A DNA stretch of 9,835 bases, from NCBI GenBank assembly GCA_937900305.1, contig CALCCV010000089.1:1-9835 (forward strand). Direction: 5' to 3'. Each line of letters opens with the position of its first letter. The first letter of the stretch is position 1. The position numbers and the translations under genes are program-made. The notes under the pieces are model-generated. The model made no database searches, had not been told where the DNA came from, and saw only the letters and a program-made list of their open reading frames with translations. This DNA is from an uncultured Pseudobdellovibrionaceae bacterium (lineage in GTDB: Bacteria > Bdellovibrionota > Bdellovibrionia > Bdellovibrionales > Bdellovibrionaceae). Shown one piece after another: positions 6,346 to 9,835 of this stretch.

Positions 6346-6381
6346 CGTTTTGCAGGCTTTATGATAGCTTGCGTCAAAACG
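6346..6381 (+). promoter_or_regulatory. Hairpin between the operon end and the lipoprotein start
   Basis: CGTTTTG (6346-6352) pairs with CAAAACG (6375-6381), and CAGGCT (6353-6358) pairs with AGCTTG (6366-6371, one G-U pair). A 3-base bulge lies on the right arm and a 7-base loop at the top. No T run follows, so it is a poor terminator. The right arm ends in the first base of the GAGG ribosome binding site. The loop contains TATGAT (6360-6365), which matches a -10 box at 5 of 6 bases but has no clear -35. It could be a leader structure or a promoter-region palindrome. Confidence 0.4.
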
Positions 6382-6392
6382 AGGGTGGTGTG

Positions 6393-7373
6393 ATGAAAAA
6401 CCAAAAAATCCAATATCTTATGGGGGCGCTGAGTGCTTTCGCCCTTCTCACAGTGGCCTGTACCTCAGAGAAAGAGAAGGAAGAGCGCCGGGAAAATGCT
6501 TTTGATGTCAGCGGTTTTTACAAGACCTCGCAATCTTCAGGATCCACTGTGGATATGAACTTTGAAATTCACAATGAATCTGGTCGTCACGACATCGTTA
6601 GCAACTTAGAGCGGACCAGTGATTTCACAGATCAAGAACGTCAGTTACTCGTCGCCCAGGGCTTGGACGCAGATAAGATCTTTGCCCACTTTCGCGGTTC
6701 GTTGGTGCTTGGCAAAGGGTACAATTCTGGTCACCTCGAGGGTGGTGAAAATGTGTCTCGCGATTTCGGTGAATCCAGTGAGTTTTTTGTTTGCACACCG
6801 ACTTACAAATACGATGCTGAATACAGCTTAGCCTATTGCCTCTCTGGACTCGTTAAGAAAAAAGACAAGGTTGTGGATGGTGGTTTGTCGCTGAGGTGGA
6901 TGCGCTCGCGCAAGGTGACTGTTGAAGGCGAAGAGCGGACTGAATATAGCGCTGATCAGGTTGAACTCAAATATCACTCGGACATCAGCCTCATTTTTTA
7001 CAAACAGTATTTGGGTGCGTGGAGTGGCGAAGTTTTCCCATTGGCTAATGATTTTGCCACACAGGTTTTTGAACGATTGAGTCTCACAGAGTTGCCAGAC
7101 GGAGCTTCTTTTTCGGCGCAACTCTCTCAAGCGTCTTCATTTGTTTACCAAAACGAAACGTACAATTATGACTCGACGGCCAGCAAAGGTGATATCTCCT
7201 TACTGAAAGAGTCGGACTACCCAGCTGTCCAAATTGTCCTGAGGTCAGAAAGTGGAAAACGCATCGTGCTCTTCGGACAATTGTGGAGTCTGGGAGATTT
7301 TACGGGGTCGATCACTCTGATCGATGGGGCAAATCAAAAAGATCTCGCCACCTTCAGACTCAAAAAGGATTGA
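6393..7373 (+). CDS. Lipoprotein of unknown function
   Basis: This is a 326-residue protein I do not recognise. A Lys-bearing N-terminus, a hydrophobic stretch and the lipobox-like TVAC mark C23 as a probable lipid-modified cysteine; T at -3 is less usual than Leu. A strongly charged segment (EKEKEERRE) follows, then a beta-rich body of about 290 residues with recurring short strands and the pattern GxYKTSQSSG at its start. It contains two further cysteines (C134, C149) close enough to form a disulfide. GAGG at 6381-6384 lies 8 bases before the ATG at 6393; an in-frame TTG at 6369 would add residues before the signal. It is separated from the carbonic anhydrase operon by 78 bases and a hairpin, so it may have its own promoter. 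Its stop lies 6 bases from that of the convergent mscL. An envelope location is likely; the role is unknown. Confidence 0.83.
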   Translation: MKNQKIQYLMGALSAFALLTVACTSEKEKEERRENAFDVSGFYKTSQSSGSTVDMNFEIHNESGRHDIVSNLERTSDFTDQERQLLVAQGLDADKIFAHFRGSLVLGKGYNSGHLEGGENVSRDFGESSEFFVCTPTYKYDAEYSLAYCLSGLVKKKDKVVDGGLSLRWMRSRKVTVEGEERTEYSADQVELKYHSDISLIFYKQYLGAWSGEVFPLANDFATQVFERLSLTELPDGASFSAQLSQASSFVYQNETYNYDSTASKGDISLLKESDYPAVQIVLRSESGKRIVLFGQLWSLGDFTGSITLIDGANQKDLATFRLKKD

Positions 7374-7379
7374 GTGAAC

Positions 7380-7808
7380 TCAACTCAGCTGGGTTGTGCA
7401 AAGTGGACAGCGCTTGGCTTTCAAGGGGATTTGCGAAGCGCATTGAGGGCACTCTTTGGTTGAGGGAGCCGCGGCGACGGGCGGGCGGGCCTTGTTGGCG
7501 GCTTTCACCAGCAAAAATATCGCAAAGGCGATGATCAAAAAATCCAAAACAGTTTGCAAGAAGACTCCGTAGGTCAGAACCGGAGCGGCGGCCTTTTTTG
7601 CCTCTTCTAAAGAAGCATATTGATTTAAATCCAACGCCAAAAATAGTTTGGTAAAATCCATTTTTCCTAGGAATAATCCAATCACCGGCATCAAAATATC
7701 AGCAACAAAAGAAGAAACGATTTTACCAAAAGCCGCTCCGATGATGATGCCCACGGCGAGATCAATCACGTTACCCCGAGACACGAACTCTTTAAATTCT
7801 TTAAGCAT
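7380..7808 (-). CDS. mscL: Large-conductance mechanosensitive channel MscL with C-terminal zinc ribbon
   Basis: This is a 142-residue inner-membrane channel that opens under membrane tension and releases solutes during osmotic down-shock; MscL forms homopentamers. The start MLKEFKEFVSRGNVIDLAVG is the family signature: an amphipathic N-terminal helix, then pore-lining TM1 (about 14-47). A shortened periplasmic loop leads to TM2 (about 82-104). Where most MscL proteins end in a cytoplasmic helical bundle, this one has a Pro/Ala linker and a treble-clef-like zinc ribbon with two CPxC pairs (C120/C123 and C134/C137). The start has a good site on the minus strand (AAGGA, about 6 bases before ATG). 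The gene converges on the lipoprotein gene with 6 bases between them and no clear terminator there. It lies 125 bases after the dehydrogenase gene, so it may share that transcript or have its own promoter. Confidence 0.96.
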   Translation of the reverse strand: MLKEFKEFVSRGNVIDLAVGIIIGAAFGKIVSSFVADILMPVIGLFLGKMDFTKLFLALDLNQYASLEEAKKAAAPVLTYGVFLQTVLDFLIIAFAIFLLVKAANKARPPVAAAPSTKECPQCASQIPLKAKRCPLCTTQLS

Positions 7809-7859
7809 GGGCTTTCCTTATGTTTATGGTTGAAGTTATTTGTTTTTATTTCTAATTTT

Positions 7860-7901
7860 TACTCTCTTACTCTCTTACTCTCTTACTCACTTACTTACTC
7901 A
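7860..7901. repeat. 8-bp tandem repeat between gcdH and mscL
   Basis: TACTCTCT is repeated three times from 7860 to 7883, then a variant TACTCACT (7884-7891), TACT (7892-7895) and TACTCA (7896-7901). It lies in the 125-bp gap ahead of mscL, where the minus strand reads AGAGAGTA units followed by an A-rich leader. It is a simple repeat that could vary in copy number by slippage. Confidence 0.85.
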
Positions 7902-7933
7902 TTGGCTCTCTCACCCTCAGTGAAAGCTTGGCC

Positions 7934-9097
7934 TTATCGAAAGGCTGGCAGTCCTGTTAACCATTCACCTAAAATCAGCCGGTGAATGTCTTCTGTGCCC
8001 TCATAAGTGTTTACACTTTCGAGATTGGCCATGTGCCGGCCGCAGGCGTATTCGTAGGTCACGCCATTAGCTCCTAAAATATCACGTCCCAAGCGGGCGC
8101 ATTCCAGCGCCATTGCCACGTTGTTCATCTTTGCCATTGAAATGTGTTGGGGTTCTAAGCGCCCTTCGTCTTTGAGTCGCGTGATTTCTGCCGCAAGCAA
8201 ATGGGCTTTGGTTATTTCGTTAAACATTTTCACAAGTTTTGCCTGCACCAATTGAAATTGGCCGATGGGTTTGTCGAATTGAATTCGAGTTTGACTGTAG
8301 TCGAGGGCTTCGGCCAAACAGGCTTCGGCAGCGCCGAGCACGCCCCAAGCAATTCCAAACCGGGCTTGATTCAGGCAGGAGAGAGGACCTTTCATGCCGA
8401 GCACTTGCAGTTGTTGCTTCGCAGGTACGACGCAGTCTTCGAAAATGAGTTCGCTGGTCACTGAAGCGCGCAGAGAAAACTTCTTTTCAATATTGCGAAC
8501 TTGAAAACCCTTGGTGTCCCGGTCGACGATCAGGCCAATGACTTTGTCATCGTCATTTTTGGCCCAGACAATTGCGAGATGCGATATTCCTCCGTTGGTG
8601 ATCCACATTTTGCTGCCGTTCAAAATGAAATTGTCACCTTGTTTGCGGGCCCGAGTTCGAAGTCCAGCCGGATTCGATCCAAAATCTGGTTCGGTCAAAC
8701 CAAAACAACCAATCATTTCACCGGCAGCCATGGCCGGAAGATATTTTTGTTTGCACTCTTCAGTTCCGAAGGTGTGAATTGGAAACATGCAGAGCGCTCC
8801 CTGCACAGATGCAAAACTTCGAAAGCCACTGTCGCCGCGTTCGAGTTCTCGCATGATCAGGCCATAGGCAGTTTGGCTAACACCCGCACAGCCGTAGCCT
8901 GAAAGTTGGGCTCCTAGAACTCCCAGTTGCGCGGCTGGCTTAACTAAATTTTGCGGAAACAAACCTTTATCAAAACAATCGCCTATGATTGGCAAAAGTT
9001 CTGAGGCCACAAATTCTCGAACGGAGTCGCGAATCGCCAGCTCCTCAGGTGAGAATCGAGAATCTAAGTGAAAATAGTCTTTTAAGAGTGTCTTCAT
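7934..9097 (-). CDS. gcdH: Glutaryl-CoA dehydrogenase (acyl-CoA dehydrogenase family)
   Basis: This 387-residue flavoenzyme has the usual full length. It oxidises and decarboxylates glutaryl-CoA to crotonyl-CoA and CO2, passing electrons from FAD to electron-transfer flavoprotein, in lysine and tryptophan breakdown. The acyl-CoA dehydrogenase fold is clear: CFGLTEPDFGSNP (about 131-143), the KMWITNG strand, KFSLRAS and a C-terminal YEGTEDIHRLILG with catalytic base E366. The subtype is suggested by GYGCAGVSxxAYGLIMRELERGDSGFRS, where E86 and R93 match the glutarate-binding Glu and Arg of the human enzyme, and by LNQARFGIAWGVLGA. The start follows an AAAAGAA site. The upstream gene stops only 8 bases before it, which implies co-transcription. 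Other short-chain acyl-CoA dehydrogenases are the alternative, but the E/R pair makes this less likely. No clear terminator follows it. Confidence 0.88.
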   Translation of the reverse strand: MKTLLKDYFHLDSRFSPEELAIRDSVREFVASELLPIIGDCFDKGLFPQNLVKPAAQLGVLGAQLSGYGCAGVSQTAYGLIMRELERGDSGFRSFASVQGALCMFPIHTFGTEECKQKYLPAMAAGEMIGCFGLTEPDFGSNPAGLRTRARKQGDNFILNGSKMWITNGGISHLAIVWAKNDDDKVIGLIVDRDTKGFQVRNIEKKFSLRASVTSELIFEDCVVPAKQQLQVLGMKGPLSCLNQARFGIAWGVLGAAEACLAEALDYSQTRIQFDKPIGQFQLVQAKLVKMFNEITKAHLLAAEITRLKDEGRLEPQHISMAKMNNVAMALECARLGRDILGANGVTYEYACGRHMANLESVNTYEGTEDIHRLILGEWLTGLPAFR

Positions 9098-9105
9098 GAG
9101 TTCTT

Positions 9106-9835
9106 TTATGTCTTGAGCGCATTTACGGCAAGCATTTGTAGAAGTGACGATTCACTGGCGAGCTTTTCGGCGGGAGTGTTGGCGATCGCCAGAACCTCGC
9201 TCTGAGGCGGGCTAAGGCTTTGGTGAAATGCCAATCCTTGGAGCCATTCTGAAAAAATGAGTCCCGGAGCGGCGAGATCGTACCAGTCAAACAGCAAACT
9301 TTTAAAAGTTTTGAGGGAGTGAAGGACATGAGTGTTCATATCTGCAATCAAGTAATGCCAACGCTCTTGGAGGCTGGGAGGCAAGTGTGCGGTCACCAAG
9401 TCACAAATTTGAAGATAAAATTTTGAAATCGTCATCTGTGAGTCCTTAGCTCGATAGTATTTCTGCGCGTGCATGAGGTCGTGCAGAACAAACCCCACTG
9501 AATCGTGAAAACCGTGGCGATAATTGAGAAAGAGGTTTTCATCCGTGATGACGGTGACCGCTCGCAACCCTTGCGCCTGTAAAGACAACAAGTTTTTCGG
9601 CTCGATTTCAGTTGCGCAGATTTGCAGAGGCCACTGCCCGGTCGACCAAAATTCTAAGACTTCGTTGATCTTGTCAGAAAGTCCCATCAGCAACCAGTCG
9701 CTCAACAGTGCGAGCGCTGAAATTTCAGGACGGGACAAAATCTGTGTCAACTGATTCAATCCGATGACCGAGTCAATGTGGCCCATGGCCTTTTCAAGTC
9801 CGTTGGGATTGAGGGTGGATTCGCTTCGCCGGGCG
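9106..9835 (-). CDS. Uncharacterised protein, 5' end beyond the right edge
   Basis: I do not recognise this protein. An ATG at 9786 would give 226 residues, but the frame stays open to the window edge (RRSESTLNPNGLEKAM precedes that Met). The AAAAGG before the ATG is only 2 bases away, so the true start is probably outside. It has no signal peptide or membrane span in the visible part and is rich in Leu, Trp and His. A histidine cluster centres on H91-xx-H94 and H102-D103-LM-H106 (numbered from the Met at 9786), in a helix-like segment that could bind a metal. The HDxxH spacing recalls the COQ4 motif, but nothing else seen here supports that family. It ends 8 bases before the glutaryl-CoA dehydrogenase start, so the two are likely co-transcribed, though a shared pathway is not shown. 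Confidence 0.8.
   Translation of the reverse strand, partial: ARRSESTLNPNGLEKAMGHIDSVIGLNQLTQILSRPEISALALLSDWLLMGLSDKINEVLEFWSTGQWPLQICATEIEPKNLLSLQAQGLRAVTVITDENLFLNYRHGFHDSVGFVLHDLMHAQKYYRAKDSQMTISKFYLQICDLVTAHLPPSLQERWHYLIADMNTHVLHSLKTFKSLLFDWYDLAAPGLIFSEWLQGLAFHQSLSPPQSEVLAIANTPAEKLASESSLLQMLAVNALKT

Noticed and set aside
7908..7926. Terminator for the dehydrogenase gene on the minus strand
   Set aside because: The 7-bp stem has a mismatch and no T run follows on the minus strand.
8501..8902. Plus-strand frame of 133 codons within the dehydrogenase gene
   Set aside because: It is fully opposite a conserved acyl-CoA dehydrogenase and has no family resemblance or ribosome binding site.

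Overview
The window reads as a chromosomal segment of a Gram-negative bacterium. The best guess is a member of the Bdellovibrionota (Bdellovibrio-like). This rests on gene style, not on any marker gene: several exported proteins and lipoproteins of unknown function, a PilZ protein with an extra N-terminal domain, a periplasmic coiled-coil/SH3 protein, and a glutaryl-CoA dehydrogenase. Base composition looks mid-range and fairly even. There are no rRNA or tRNA genes, CRISPR arrays, intact insertion sequences or phage genes.

Layout. (1) Positions 3-1838 (+): the 3' part of a large unrecognised protein whose start lies left of the window, closed by a strong intrinsic terminator at 1887-1920. (2) Positions 2074-2550 (+): a small secreted four-cysteine protein standing alone. 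(3) Positions 2551-3304: a gene-poor stretch with hairpins, short direct repeats, one small and possibly decayed ORF (2804-2956), and a strong terminator at 3145-3182 with no recognised gene just before it. (4) Positions 3305-6314 (+): a tight three-gene operon encoding a periplasmic coiled-coil protein with a C-terminal SH3-like domain, a PilZ (c-di-GMP receptor) protein and a lipoprotein-anchored beta-carbonic anhydrase. (5) Positions 6393-7373 (+): a lipoprotein of unknown function with a hairpin over its leader. (6) On the minus strand, converging on it: MscL with a C-terminal zinc ribbon (7808-7380), glutaryl-CoA dehydrogenase (9097-7934), and an unrecognised protein (9835-9106) that runs off the right edge and is probably co-transcribed with the dehydrogenase.

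How the genes fit together. The most coherent unit is the 3305-6314 operon, which places a cytoplasmic c-di-GMP sensor between two envelope proteins. A shared envelope role is an inference from spacing only. The dehydrogenase indicates breakdown of lysine and tryptophan through glutaryl-CoA. No complete new system is evident. The items most worth checking are the lipoprotein carbonic anhydrase and its operon, a possible small RNA before the 3145-3182 terminator, and the zinc-ribbon MscL.
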